This document shows positions 43,059 through 51,878 of a stretch of DNA of 64,000 nucleotides, one piece after another. This DNA is from SSF14 sp037045585 (GTDB lineage: Bacteria; Actinomycetota; Acidimicrobiia; Acidimicrobiales; Microtrichaceae). How positions within the stretch are numbered: the first letter of the stretch is position 1; every line of letters starts with the position of its first letter. Made by a program: the position numbers and the translations under genes. The notes beneath the pieces were generated by a model. It searched no databases, was not told where the DNA came from, and worked only from the letters and a program-made list of their open reading frames with translations. Location: positions 218,804-282,803 of the forward strand of contig JBAOIR010000076.1 of NCBI GenBank assembly GCA_037045585.1. Reading direction: 5' to 3'.

Positions 43059-45631
43059 CCCGAGGGCATCTCGGCCGAGGGCCGACGATCGATCAGGGCC
43101 GCGGCATGGCGACGATTCCGCGCTCCCAACTTTCGCACGGCCGAACGCACGTGGCTGTCGACCGTGGTGGGCGAGACACCGAGTCGGGTACCGATCTCGA
43201 CGCTCGTCAGCCCTTCGGCCACGAGGAGTAACACGGCCCGCTCGCGACCGGTCACGATGTCACCTCGGGACCGGGTCGCCGCGACCGGCCGGCCTGCGAC
43301 CTCGGCCAGCGCAGCGCGAACCCTCGGTCGCAACGCAGGGCTCCCCCAGCCGTCGAGAGAGCCGTCGAGATCCGTGAGGACCTCCTCCGCCGTGGTGCGA
43401 TCTCCGCTCCTCCCGAGCTGCACCCCGCGCGCCCACCGGCACCGAAGCGCACAACGAACGAGGATGCGGTCCCACGAGGACGCCGCCACCTCGAACTGCG
43501 TCGCCGCCTCGTCGTGGCGACCCGCCGCCGCGAGGTCGATCGCGGTCGCCTCGAGCGTCGCACAGTCGAGCAGGCCGCCGGTCGGCATCGGCGCCGTGAT
43601 CGGTACGCCCGATTCGAACTCCGCCCATCGCCACGCCACCTGGAGACCGGCGAGTCCGGGGACCCAGTCGGGAGACCGCTCGGTGATCGAGCGGGCAAGA
43701 TCGATGGTGGAACTCAGATCGCCGAGGATCCAAGCCCGTTGCACCGCCGCCCAACCAATCGCGGACGCCGTGATGACGTCGAAGGACTCGACGACGCGCA
43801 GCCACGGTTCGAGGATGGCGCCGCTGCGGTCCACCTCACCACGATCGGCGAGCGCTGTGACGAGCCCCACGGTCGCGACCGCACGGGTGTTCACTCGGAC
43901 CGGCGCCGTGCGTACCGTCGAGAACCAGGCCAGCGCCTCGTCGTTGGCGGCCCCCGCGTGGAACCGGCTCATCATCTCGATCGTGGTGAACTCGGAGCGC
44001 CAGTTGGCGCTCCCCGCCGCATCGGCACGGGCCGCGGACGAACGGGCCAACGCCTGCGCCTCGGCGTGGAGCCCGATGTTCACGAGGATCATGGCGTGAT
44101 TGCGTGCGGCATCGAGCTCATCGCGGAGCACGGCGTCGAGGAATGCGTCGTGAACCGGCGCGCCCGTGCTGCGAGGACCGGAGCCCGGGTCCTCGTCGGA
44201 CGCCTGCCTCGCCGTGGCGTCGAGGGCAGCTCGGACGAGGACATCGCGTGTTCCGACGATGTCGCCCCTCCGGCGCTCCGCAGCCGCACGATCGCCCAAC
44301 GTCATCCGCGCCACCCAGGACCGCATGCTCTCGGCCACCGGGGGATCCATCTGCGAGAGGGTCGAGCCCACCCGACCGATCACGTCGGCGAGCACCGCCC
44401 GATCACCGACATTGGTCGCCGCGTACATCAGTTCGATCGTCGCGCGACCCTGCCGGTCGTCGGACCACGCGGTGCCCGACAGGACCTCGAGCGCCTCGCG
44501 GTGGCGGAGGTCGCCGTTGAGCGCCGCAGCGGCGGCGATCAGGAGATCCTGCACCTCCCCGTCGAGTTGGTGGTCGGTCGACGACGGCCTCCGCCGTCGC
44601 TCGACCGTCGCCGCGATCCGGAGCGCCTCTGCCAACGTCCCCGGCTCCACGGGTCGGCCGGCCACATCCCGAGCCAGCTCACTTGCACCCACGAGGTCCC
44701 CGGCGTCCGCCAGTGCCCTGGCACGAACCACATCGTCGAGAGCGTCGGCCGACGCCACGAGCGCCGTCACTGCCGCCACCTCATCGTCGTCGAGCAGCTG
44801 AACCTCAGGGCGGCCGAGCGGTTCACATGCCAGGGACACACGATCGTCGTCGACGACGACCAGGTCGAGACCGGCAAGCAGACCGATCCGGCCGGGAAGG
44901 CATGCAGCGGGAAGAGCGGTTCCGGCACGCCCGAGGGCTCCCAGCGTGATCCGCTCCTCGCGACCCAACCGGGCGAGCAGCGCTGCGGCCCGGTCCACGT
45001 GCACCGACATCGATGCCGGAGGAGCTGATCGCTCGGTGTCTGCGAACGCGACCAGCAACCCCGCGTGGAACGGATTTCCGGCCGAAGCCGAGACGATCCG
45101 ATTCCGCTCCTCCGGCAGGAGGTCAGGACCGTACGCCTCCACCAGACGTGCGGTGGCGAGCGGGTCGAGCGCCCCGATCCGAACCGGGTGGGCCACGGCG
45201 GAAAGGCCGTGCTGAGGAGTCGACCTCGCTTCGATGGGCAGGGAACCGGCAACGACGGCGCAGTAGCCATGCAGCGTCGCCAGCGCGGCGAGCGAGTCCG
45301 GGTCCATCCACTGGAGGTCATCGACCACCACCACATCGTCACGGTCGACGGCGCGTACGAGTCGCTCGGCATCGCCGCCGGAATCCACGAGTGCGTCGAG
45401 CGCGCCCAGTCGACGATCCTGCAGCGCTGGCAGACACCGGACCTGGTGGACCGTCGTCCCGTCGGCACGCAGCTCGAACGCAAGGCCGTCGAGGAGCGAG
45501 GTCTTGCCGGTACCCGGCGCCCCGGTCAGCACGACCGTTCGATACTCACCCACCGCCCGGCGCAACTCGCGAGCCAGGTCGTGCCGACCGTCCTGAGTGG
45601 AGATCCACGCCCCAGGTGCCCCGTCGACCAT
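43055..45631 (-). CDS. Large ATP-binding LuxR-family (LAL/MalT-like) regulator
   Basis: The 858-residue protein has an N-terminal STAND/AAA-type NTPase with Walker A GAPGTGKTS near residue 40 and Walker B VVVVDDLQWMD near 110. A helical, partly TPR-like middle follows (VGDRAVLADVIGRVGSTLSQ; LHAEAQALARSSAARADAAG). The C-terminal LuxR HTH is VTGRERAVLLLVAEGLTSVE followed by GTRLGVSPTTVDSHVRSAV. LAL regulators activate transcription after ligand-dependent ATP binding. The ATG at 45631 gives MVDGAPGAWISTQDG. Its nearest candidate targets are the adjacent regulator and the pentapeptide/giant protein operon, which is inference. Confidence 0.85.
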   Translation of the reverse strand: MVDGAPGAWISTQDGRHDLARELRRAVGEYRTVVLTGAPGTGKTSLLDGLAFELRADGTTVHQVRCLPALQDRRLGALDALVDSGGDAERLVRAVDRDDVVVVDDLQWMDPDSLAALATLHGYCAVVAGSLPIEARSTPQHGLSAVAHPVRIGALDPLATARLVEAYGPDLLPEERNRIVSASAGNPFHAGLLVAFADTERSAPPASMSVHVDRAAALLARLGREERITLGALGRAGTALPAACLPGRIGLLAGLDLVVVDDDRVSLACEPLGRPEVQLLDDDEVAAVTALVASADALDDVVRARALADAGDLVGASELARDVAGRPVEPGTLAEALRIAATVERRRRPSSTDHQLDGEVQDLLIAAAAALNGDLRHREALEVLSGTAWSDDRQGRATIELMYAATNVGDRAVLADVIGRVGSTLSQMDPPVAESMRSWVARMTLGDRAAAERRRGDIVGTRDVLVRAALDATARQASDEDPGSGPRSTGAPVHDAFLDAVLRDELDAARNHAMILVNIGLHAEAQALARSSAARADAAGSANWRSEFTTIEMMSRFHAGAANDEALAWFSTVRTAPVRVNTRAVATVGLVTALADRGEVDRSGAILEPWLRVVESFDVITASAIGWAAVQRAWILGDLSSTIDLARSITERSPDWVPGLAGLQVAWRWAEFESGVPITAPMPTGGLLDCATLEATAIDLAAAGRHDEAATQFEVAASSWDRILVRCALRCRWARGVQLGRSGDRTTAEEVLTDLDGSLDGWGSPALRPRVRAALAEVAGRPVAATRSRGDIVTGRERAVLLLVAEGLTSVEIGTRLGVSPTTVDSHVRSAVRKLGARNRRHAAALIDRRPSAEMPSG

Positions 45632-45713
45632 GGCACACGATGGCAGGCGCGTTCGTTCGGGTCCACCGCCTCGCCCCACCGGCTGGGCCCACCGCTGGTC
45701 TCCACCGTCGACC

Positions 45714-46163
45714 TCACCGCGACGGCAGGTCCCACCACGTCTCCTCGGGACAGATCGCCAGGCGACTGCTGCGGAACAGCTGGTCGTCACACGCGACCCA
45801 GTCGAGCAGGTGGATGTTCCAGGACGCAGCGATCGCCCGGGCACGAAGGAACCGCTCGGCGAGATCGTCGGGCGGCGGTCCGTCGACCACCATCTCGTCG
45901 CAGAAGGCGACGGCGAGGCGCGAGCCCAGACCGAGGCTACGGATACACGGGTCCAACCCGTCCTCGGGAGGGTCGAGCCGTGCGGTGTGCGCCACGCTCC
46001 GCACGTCGCCGTCGGCGCTTGCGAAGGCGACCATCAGGCGTCGAGGTCCGAACGCCCGCTGTTCGAGCGCGATCGACCACGCGTCGGTTCGGAGGTTGAG
46101 ACGGTCCCGTTTCCGTCGCCCCCGGCGAACCAGGCCCTCCACCACCACGTACTCCTCTTCCAT
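45714..46163 (-). CDS. JAB/RadC-like domain protein
   Basis: The 149-residue product (MEEEYVVVEGLVRRGRRKRD...) ends with DDLAERFLRARAIAASWNIH, then LLDWVACDDQLFRSSRLAIC and PEETWWDLP. This resembles the C-terminal part of JAB/RadC-like small actinobacterial proteins. The canonical H-x-H metal motif is not present: the equivalent stretch reads AVAFCDEMV, so it may be inactive or only distantly related. GAAGGAGTGTCAG precedes the ATG at 46163. It lies just upstream of the LuxR-type gene in the same direction. Confidence 0.45.
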   Translation of the reverse strand: MEEEYVVVEGLVRRGRRKRDRLNLRTDAWSIALEQRAFGPRRLMVAFASADGDVRSVAHTARLDPPEDGLDPCIRSLGLGSRLAVAFCDEMVVDGPPPDDLAERFLRARAIAASWNIHLLDWVACDDQLFRSSRLAICPEETWWDLPSR

Positions 46164-46352
46164 CTGACACTCCTTCGGTCCCGTCGAGCGGGCTCGAGCA
46201 CCCGGCCGACGCCGAACGTACGGATGTCCCGATCGCCGATCGATGGGGGACGTCCCCGATGGACCGGGCCCCCGACGAGGGTCGGGTCCGTCGGCAAGCG
46301 AACCGGCCCCGGGCGTAGAGTCGGCCCGACGACGACTCCGGAGGTTGGACAG

Positions 46353-47262
46353 ATGAGTGGTGGATCGAAGCGTGCGGTCGTGCTCGGTGGCGGCGGCCCC
46401 GTCGGTGTCGCCTGGGAGCTGGGGCTCGCAGCCGGTCTGGCTGCAGGCGGCATCGACCTCACCGCCGCCGATCTCGTCGTGGGCACGTCGGCCGGCTCCA
46501 TCACCGGTGCCATGCTCACCGGTGGCGACGACCCGGCACAGCTCGTCGCAGAGGTCGAGGCGATCTTCTCCACCGGCGTCGGCGGATCGGGCGTCGACCA
46601 GGTGTCGGAGTCGGCGCTCGCGGAGTTCATGGAGCTCACGTTCGCCTGGGGCGGCGTCGGCGACGACCCCGCTGCCCGGCTCGCGCACACCATGAAGATC
46701 GGCGAGTTCGCGTGGGCGGCGGCGACGGTCCCCGAGGAGTCGTTCGTCGCCGCACTCGGATCGGTCCTCGCTGGTCGCCCGTGGCCGGCGCAGTTCGCCT
46801 GCACCGCCGTCGACACCGAGTCGGGTGAGTTCCGGGTGTGGGACGCGGTCGTCGAACGTTCCCCTCGAGCGAGCCATCGCCTCGAGTTGCAGCGTGCCCG
46901 GCGTCTATCCGCCCATCACCATCGACGGACGGCGGTACATGGACGGTGGTGCACGTTCGGCACTCAACGCCGATCTCGCCGAGGGCTACGACACCGCGGT
47001 CGTCGTGTCGGTCACCGTGTTGGAACTGCCGCCCGGCCTCGACGACCCCCGTATCGGCAGCTTCCTGGCCACGCAGCGGGCCGAGATCGGGCGACTCGAG
47101 GCCTCCGGCACCAAGGTCGAGGTCATCGTTCCCGACCTCGAGTTCCTCACCGTCAGCAACTTCGGAATGTCCCTCATGGACTTCACCCTGCTGGGAGCCG
47201 CCGCCGAGGCCGGAGCGCGACTCGGCAAGCTCGAAGCCGATCGAATCGGGGAGAGCTGGTAG
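46353..47262 (+). pseudogene. Patatin-like phospholipase (RssA-type), one frameshift
   Basis: Patatins are serine lipid acyl hydrolases. The oxyanion loop GGGGPVG (residues 12-18), the nucleophile elbow GTSAGS and the dyad motif DGG in MDGGARSALNADLAEG are all visible. GGAGG precedes the ATG at 46353. The frame breaks at about 46857: WDAVVER is followed by nonsense, while NVPLERAIASSCSVPGVYPP continues in another frame to 47262. One indel separates this from an intact protein of about 302 residues. No signal peptide is present, so it is cytoplasmic or membrane-peripheral. Confidence 0.8.
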
Positions 47263-47753
47263 CGCGCCCCGTCCCGCTGCCGACCGGACCCGGCCAGGAG
47301 TCGGTCTGGTCGTACCCTCGGCCGCCTCGTCTCGAACCGACGTCGTGGGCGATCCGCGTCGAGCTCGGCGGGGTCGTCATCGCTCGCACGCAGGCAGCCT
47401 TCCGGGTGCTCGAGACCTCGCACCCGCCGTCGTACTACCTACCGCCCGACGACTGTGACCTCGAGTTCTTCGCGCCCGCAAACGGTCGGAGCTTCTGCGA
47501 GTGGAAGGGCGACGCGGTGTACTGGACCGTCACCGCCGGCGGTCGGACGGCGGCAGCGTCGGCGTGGTCGTACCCCGCACCCACGCCGAGGTTCGCGGCG
47601 CTCCGCGACCATCTGGCGTTCTACCCGTCGGTGTTCGACTGTTTCGTCGACGACGAGCCAGTCACTCCACAACCCGGCGGGTTCTACGGCGGTTGGATCA
47701 CGCCCGAGGTCGTCGGTCCGTTCAAGGGGTCGCCCGGCACGTCGGGTTGGTGA
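47256..47753 (+). CDS. DUF427 domain protein, start uncertain
   Basis: The frame encodes a DUF427 protein: GQESVWSYPRPPRLEPTSWA, VVIARTQAAFRVLETSHPPS, YYLPPDDCDLEFFAPANGRS, FCEWKGDAVYWTV and ASAWSYPAPTP. DUF427 proteins are small cytosolic beta-barrels of unknown function. No ATG, GTG or TTG occurs in frame before the conserved domain. CTG at 47256, overlapping the patatin stop with GGGGAG just upstream, is the only candidate unless another indel is present. It converges with the DUF2071 gene, overlapping it by 32 bp. Confidence 0.65.
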   Translation: MVARPVPLPTGPGQESVWSYPRPPRLEPTSWAIRVELGGVVIARTQAAFRVLETSHPPSYYLPPDDCDLEFFAPANGRSFCEWKGDAVYWTVTAGGRTAAASAWSYPAPTPRFAALRDHLAFYPSVFDCFVDDEPVTPQPGGFYGGWITPEVVGPFKGSPGTSGW

Positions 47754-48567
47754 CGGCACGACCCAGCCGCTCGGGTCGCCCGATGCTCACGTCCACGCCC
47801 GGCGACCAGTGCACGATCGGGTCGCCCGACGGCGCCGGAAGACCGGCAGCGACGACCAGCTCGTCGTCCAGCTCCGTGACCGCAGCCCGATACAGGGCCC
47901 ACGGCGGGTGGGCCGCCCGCGCCGTTCGCAGACCACGCGGCGTCGTTGCGAAGAGACGGAACCGGGCTGTCATCCAGTGGTCGAGGTCGCCAAGTTCGTC
48001 GGGGCCGTACGGCGCGCCGATGTCAACGCCCACCGTCGAGCGCACACCTCGGGGTCCGGGCCAGCGGCGACGACTCTCGTAGCCGATGTGGAGGGGTTCC
48101 TTCCGCACCCGCATGTCCGACCAGAAGTACGGCAGTCGGTAGCTCGCCCGGGCCGTGACGACCGCGGGGAGACGGGACGCATCGAGGGAGAGGAACCACA
48201 CACCCGTCGAACCGTCGGCGGCGCGGACGTAGGTGCGGACGTTCGTCTCCGGGAAGCGGGAGAGCCACGGCACGGCGCGGCGATCGACGAGTGTCACCTC
48301 CATCTCGAAGGGGACGAGCGCGACCCACGCCGACCCGTCGAACGAGTCGACCTCGAGACCGGGCGGCAGCAGGCGTTGCACCACGTCGACGGGATAGCGC
48401 CAGTGCAGGAACGTCAGGTTCAGCCACCGGTGGGACATGACCGGTCGCGCCACCTCGAAGGGACACAGCGGGCCGGGGCGATCGGTGACCGGGGCGCTGG
48501 TCGATCCACCCGCCGATCCGTGCTGTGATCTGTGTGATGAGTCGTGCTCCAGGATCTCCACGAACAC
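47722..48567 (-). CDS. DUF2071 (YqjF-like) protein
   Basis: The 281-residue product has the DUF2071 hallmark FEVARPVMSHRWLNLTFLHW followed by VVQRLLPPGLEVDSFDGSAW, FETNVRTYV-type PETNVRTYVRAADGSTGVWF, and SYRLPYFWSDMRV. The family is structurally related to acetoacetate decarboxylase-like folds but its reaction is not known. The GTG at 48567 is the most upstream start that does not enter the divergent tetR gene; GTG at 48561 is an alternative. The start abuts the palindrome at 48570-48583, so this gene is probably repressed by the divergent TetR protein. Confidence 0.7.
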   Translation of the reverse strand: MFVEILEHDSSHRSQHGSAGGSTSAPVTDRPGPLCPFEVARPVMSHRWLNLTFLHWRYPVDVVQRLLPPGLEVDSFDGSAWVALVPFEMEVTLVDRRAVPWLSRFPETNVRTYVRAADGSTGVWFLSLDASRLPAVVTARASYRLPYFWSDMRVRKEPLHIGYESRRRWPGPRGVRSTVGVDIGAPYGPDELGDLDHWMTARFRLFATTPRGLRTARAAHPPWALYRAAVTELDDELVVAAGLPAPSGDPIVHWSPGVDVSIGRPERLGRAVTNPTCRATP

Positions 48568-48569
48568 AT

Positions 48570-48583
48570 CATACGTACGTATG
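48570..48583. promoter_or_regulatory. TetR operator, perfect 14-bp palindrome
   Basis: CATACGTACGTATG is a perfect palindrome in the 13-bp gap between the divergent DUF2071 and tetR starts, overlapping the tetR ATG at 48581. Binding here would block both genes. The position implies very short or no leaders on the transcripts. Confidence 0.7.
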
Positions 48584-49210
48584 AATGATTCGCCAACCTC
48601 GTCGGCGTCCCAGTCCGCCTCGACGCGGCAGCACCTCCTCGACGCGGCCCGACACTGCGTGCGCGAAACCGGCCTCGCCGGCGCGACCTCCCGCGAGATC
48701 ACCGCCACCGCCGGGGTCAACCTCGCGGCGATCACCTACCACTTCGGCTCCAAGGACGAGCTCATCGCCGAAGCACTCTTCGGCGAGATCGAGCGACGCG
48801 TTCGCCCCGCCCTCGAGGCGTTCGCCCACCCCGGCGCAGCGCCCGAGGCGCTGCTCGGCGTGGTGCAGGAGCTGCTCGCCGAGTTCGAACGGTCAAAGGA
48901 CGACGCGCTCGTCTACCTCGAGGCACTCCTCATGGCGACCCGTGACCCGGAGTACCGGGCCCGGGCCCTCGCGTCGACCTCGTCGATCGGGTCTCAACTG
49001 GCCGGCCTCATCGAGGACCTGCGCCAAGAGGGGATCATTCCGGCGTGGGTCGACGGCCCGGCGATGGCGTCGCTCGTGCTCGCGCTGGCGAACGGCATCG
49101 TGCTGCAGGCCGAGCTCGACCCCGACGGACCTGACCGGTCAGCGATGGCCGGCCAGTTCGCCGGACTCCTACTTGCCGCCGGTTCTGTCCCGCGAACGGA
49201 CGCAGTCTGA
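48581..49210 (+). CDS. TetR-family regulator (divergent from DUF2071)
   Basis: The 209-residue protein has a typical N-terminal HTH (HLLDAARHCVRETGLAGATS, REITATAGVNLAAITYHFGS, KDELIAEALFGEIERRV) and a helical ligand-binding C-terminal domain (LGVVQELLAEFERSKDDALV). It is expected to repress itself and the divergent DUF2071 gene through the palindrome at 48570-48583. The inducer is unknown. The ATG at 48581 is inside the operator; no ribosome-binding site precedes it. Confidence 0.85.
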   Translation: MNDSPTSSASQSASTRQHLLDAARHCVRETGLAGATSREITATAGVNLAAITYHFGSKDELIAEALFGEIERRVRPALEAFAHPGAAPEALLGVVQELLAEFERSKDDALVYLEALLMATRDPEYRARALASTSSIGSQLAGLIEDLRQEGIIPAWVDGPAMASLVLALANGIVLQAELDPDGPDRSAMAGQFAGLLLAAGSVPRTDAV

Positions 49211-49233
49211 TTCCCTTCGCGGGACAGAACCGG
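49179..49233. terminator. Perfect 18-bp inverted repeat spanning the tetR stop codon
   Basis: CCGGTTCTGTCCCGCGAA (49179-49196, coding for part of the TetR C-terminus) is repeated in inverted form at 49216-49233. The 19-nt loop contains the TGA stop. It would form a very stable hairpin in the mRNA and could end transcription before the phosphotransferase gene. There is no T-run. Confidence 0.5.
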
Positions 49234-49266
49234 CTGGGGCGGGACCGGACGCAGTAGAACCGCAGC

Positions 49267-50154
49267 GTGCCCGCCGCCAACACGCCCGATGCCGAGATCG
49301 AGATCGACGAGCCGCTGATCCGCCACCTGCTCGAGACCCAGTCGCCGGAACGGGCGCGCCTCTCACTCGGCTTCCTCGACCAGGGGTGGGACAACGTCCT
49401 GTTCCGACTCGGCGACGACGAGATCGTGCGGCTGCCCCGCCGCCAGCTGGGGGCGAACCTCGTCGAGCACGAGCAGACCTGGCTCCATCGCCTCGCTCCC
49501 GGTCTCCCGCTGCAGATCCCGACTCCCCGGTTCCACGGCCGTCCGACGGAGCGGTACCCCTGGCGATGGAGCATCTGCCCGTGGATCGAGGGTGCCCCAG
49601 CGTCGGTCGCTCCGCCGACCGATACCGTCGCTGGTGCGACCGCACTCGGCGAGTTCATCGCCGCGCTCCACCGCGCTGCACCGCCCGACGTGCCGACGAA
49701 CCCCCATCGTGGCCACCCGCTCGCCGAGCGCGACGAGATCACCCGCACCCGAGCCGCGGAGCTCGCCGACCTGATCGACGCCGACGTCGTCATCGCCGCC
49801 TGGGCCCGCGCCAGCGTTTCCACACCGTGGGCAGGTCCGCCCACCTGGGTGCACGGCGATCTCCATCCCGGCAACCTCATCGTCGATGACGGCCGACTCG
49901 TCGCCGTGATCGATTTCGGTGACCTGTGCTCGGGTGACCCGGCGACCGACCTCGGTGTGGCGTGGATGCTGTTCGACACCGACGGTCGTGCCGCGCTGCG
50001 TGCCGCTGCACGCGTCGACGACGCGACGTGGGAACGCGGTCGGGCTTGGGCGATCAGCCTGGCAGTGGCGGTGTTGTCGTCGTCGGCCGATCGCCCCGAG
50101 TACGAGGCCTTCGCCCATCACGCCCTGAACGCGGCCGTCGTCGAGCACGACTGA
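49267..50154 (+). CDS. Aminoglycoside phosphotransferase-family (APH) kinase-like protein
   Basis: The 295-residue protein has the APH/choline-kinase fold: LGFLDQGWDNVLFRLGDDEI then VRLPRR at the nucleotide-binding lobe, the Brenner motif WVHGDLHPGNLIV (catalytic Asp in HGDLHPGN) and the metal-binding AVIDFGDLCSGDPATDL. It phosphorylates a small molecule; members include antibiotic-modifying and metabolic kinases, and the substrate cannot be read from sequence. GTG at 49267 is the start. It is separate from the tetR gene by a strong inverted repeat. Confidence 0.85.
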   Translation: MPAANTPDAEIEIDEPLIRHLLETQSPERARLSLGFLDQGWDNVLFRLGDDEIVRLPRRQLGANLVEHEQTWLHRLAPGLPLQIPTPRFHGRPTERYPWRWSICPWIEGAPASVAPPTDTVAGATALGEFIAALHRAAPPDVPTNPHRGHPLAERDEITRTRAAELADLIDADVVIAAWARASVSTPWAGPPTWVHGDLHPGNLIVDDGRLVAVIDFGDLCSGDPATDLGVAWMLFDTDGRAALRAAARVDDATWERGRAWAISLAVAVLSSSADRPEYEAFAHHALNAAVVEHD

Positions 50155-50166
50155 GACTTCGGTCAC

Positions 50167-50234
50167 TTTCGATACGAGACCGTTGCGGATCGTAAATGGT
50201 CGCGCCTACATTGCGAGACGCACTCGTATCGAAA
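50167..50234. promoter_or_regulatory. Inverted operator pair upstream of DHA2 exporter
   Basis: TTTCGATACGAG (50167-50178) and its exact reverse complement CTCGTATCGAAA (50223-50234) flank 44 bp that should contain the promoter; TACATT at about 50207 is a possible -10. Each site is itself near-palindromic (TCG-ATA-CGA). They fit operators for the TetR protein encoded after the exporter. Confidence 0.55.
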
Positions 50235-50248
50235 CCAGAGGTGGGGCA

Positions 50249-51865
50249 ATGACGATCCAAGAGAAGGCGTACGAACGGAGGTGGTGGATCCTCGTGGTCC
50301 TCTGTCTCTCGCTCGTGGTGATCACGCTCGACAACACCATCCTGAACGTCGCGCTCCCGACCCTGGTCGAGAAGCTCGACGCCTCCAACAGCCAGCTGCA
50401 GTGGATCGTCGACGGCTACACCCTCGTCTTCGCCGGCCTCCTCCTGACCGCCGGCAGTCTGGGAGACCGCCTCGGTCGCAAGGGTGCACTCCAGATCGGC
50501 CTCGCCATCTTCGGCATCGGCTCCGCACTCTCGGCCATGGCGACCAGCCCGACCCAGCTCATCATCACCCGCTGCATCATGGGCATCGGTGGCGCGTTCA
50601 TCATGCCCGCCACACTCTCGATCCTGACCAACGTCTTCCCGCCCGAGGAGCGTGGTCGCGCCATCGGAGTGTGGGCCGGCATCTCCGGCATCGGCATCGC
50701 CATCGGTCCGCTGCTCGGCGGCTACCTCGTCGACCACTTCTCGTGGGGCTCGGTCTTCACCGTCAACCTGCCGGTCGTCGCCGTGGCGATCATCGCTGGC
50801 GGCCTGATCGTCCCGAGCTCGAAGGACCCCGACGCCCAGAAGCTCGACCCCGTCGGCGCCGCCCTGTCGATCGTCGGCCTCGTGTCGCTCGTCTTCGGCC
50901 TCATCGAAGCGCCGCAGGAAGGCTGGACCGATCCGAAGATCCTCGCAGCGTTCGCGATCGGCGCACTCACGCTCGCCGCCTTCGCCGGATGGGAACTGCG
51001 AACCGACCACCCGATGCTCGACGTCAGCTTCTTCAAGAACCCCCGCTTCAGCGCGGCGAGCACCGCGATCACGCTGGTGTTCTTCGGGATGTTCGGCTTC
51101 TCGTTCCTGCTCACGCAGTACCTGCAGTTCGTACTCGGCTACTCCCCCTCCCAGGCCGGCCTGCGCATGATGCCGCTGGCGCTGACCCTGATGGTCGTCG
51201 CACCCACCTCCTCGCGGATCGTCGAGAAGGTCGGCACCAAGATCGTCGTCGGCACCGGCCTCACCCTCGTGTCCGTCGCGCTCCTCCTCAACACGGGCCT
51301 CGCCGTCGACAGCGCCTACGTCCAGGTCGTGTGGCGCATGATGCTCCTCGCCGTCGGCATGGGCCTCGTCATGGCACCGGCGACCGAGTCGATCATGGGA
51401 TCGCTCCCACTCGGCAAGGCCGGAGTCGGATCCGCCGTCAACGACACCACCCGCCAGGTCGGCGGCGCACTCGGCGTCGCCATCGTGGGCAGCGTCCTCT
51501 CCTCGGTCTACGGCACGAAGATCGCCGACTTCATGGGTGAGGCCGGCCTGCCGGCCAAGGCGATCGACGGCGCACGGGACGGCCTGGGCAGCGCCCTCGC
51601 CATCGCCGGCAAGGTCGGTGGTCCCGAAGGCGCGGCGATCGCCGGGCAGGCCCGCGCCGCGTTCGTCGAAGCGCTCCACGGCGGAGCGATCGTCGCCTCC
51701 GTGGCAGCGGCGGTCGGCGCCGTCGTGGTCATCCGCTACCTCCCGTCCCACGCCCCGACCATCGGCGACGAGCCCCAGGATTCGGCGACCGACCCCACCG
51801 TGTCCATCACGGTTCCCTCCGACGCGACTACGACGACGGAGTCGCTCGACCCCGCGTCGATCTGA
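50249..51865 (+). CDS. DHA2-family (EmrB/QacA-type) MFS drug exporter
   Basis: The 538-residue protein has about 14 predicted helices, typical of DHA2 drug:H+ antiporters. Motif LDNTILNVALPTL in helix 1 (the DHA2 motif D1), GSLGDRLGRKG (motif A) and GVWAGISGIGIAIGPLLGGY (motif C, antiporter motif in helix 5) are visible. It exports an amphipathic compound in exchange for protons; the substrate is unknown. GAGGTGGGG precedes the ATG at 50249. The tetR gene starts 13 bp after the stop, and an inverted operator pair lies upstream. Confidence 0.9.
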   Translation: MTIQEKAYERRWWILVVLCLSLVVITLDNTILNVALPTLVEKLDASNSQLQWIVDGYTLVFAGLLLTAGSLGDRLGRKGALQIGLAIFGIGSALSAMATSPTQLIITRCIMGIGGAFIMPATLSILTNVFPPEERGRAIGVWAGISGIGIAIGPLLGGYLVDHFSWGSVFTVNLPVVAVAIIAGGLIVPSSKDPDAQKLDPVGAALSIVGLVSLVFGLIEAPQEGWTDPKILAAFAIGALTLAAFAGWELRTDHPMLDVSFFKNPRFSAASTAITLVFFGMFGFSFLLTQYLQFVLGYSPSQAGLRMMPLALTLMVVAPTSSRIVEKVGTKIVVGTGLTLVSVALLLNTGLAVDSAYVQVVWRMMLLAVGMGLVMAPATESIMGSLPLGKAGVGSAVNDTTRQVGGALGVAIVGSVLSSVYGTKIADFMGEAGLPAKAIDGARDGLGSALAIAGKVGGPEGAAIAGQARAAFVEALHGGAIVASVAAAVGAVVVIRYLPSHAPTIGDEPQDSATDPTVSITVPSDATTTTESLDPASI

Positions 51866-51878
51866 TGAGCTGGTCGAC

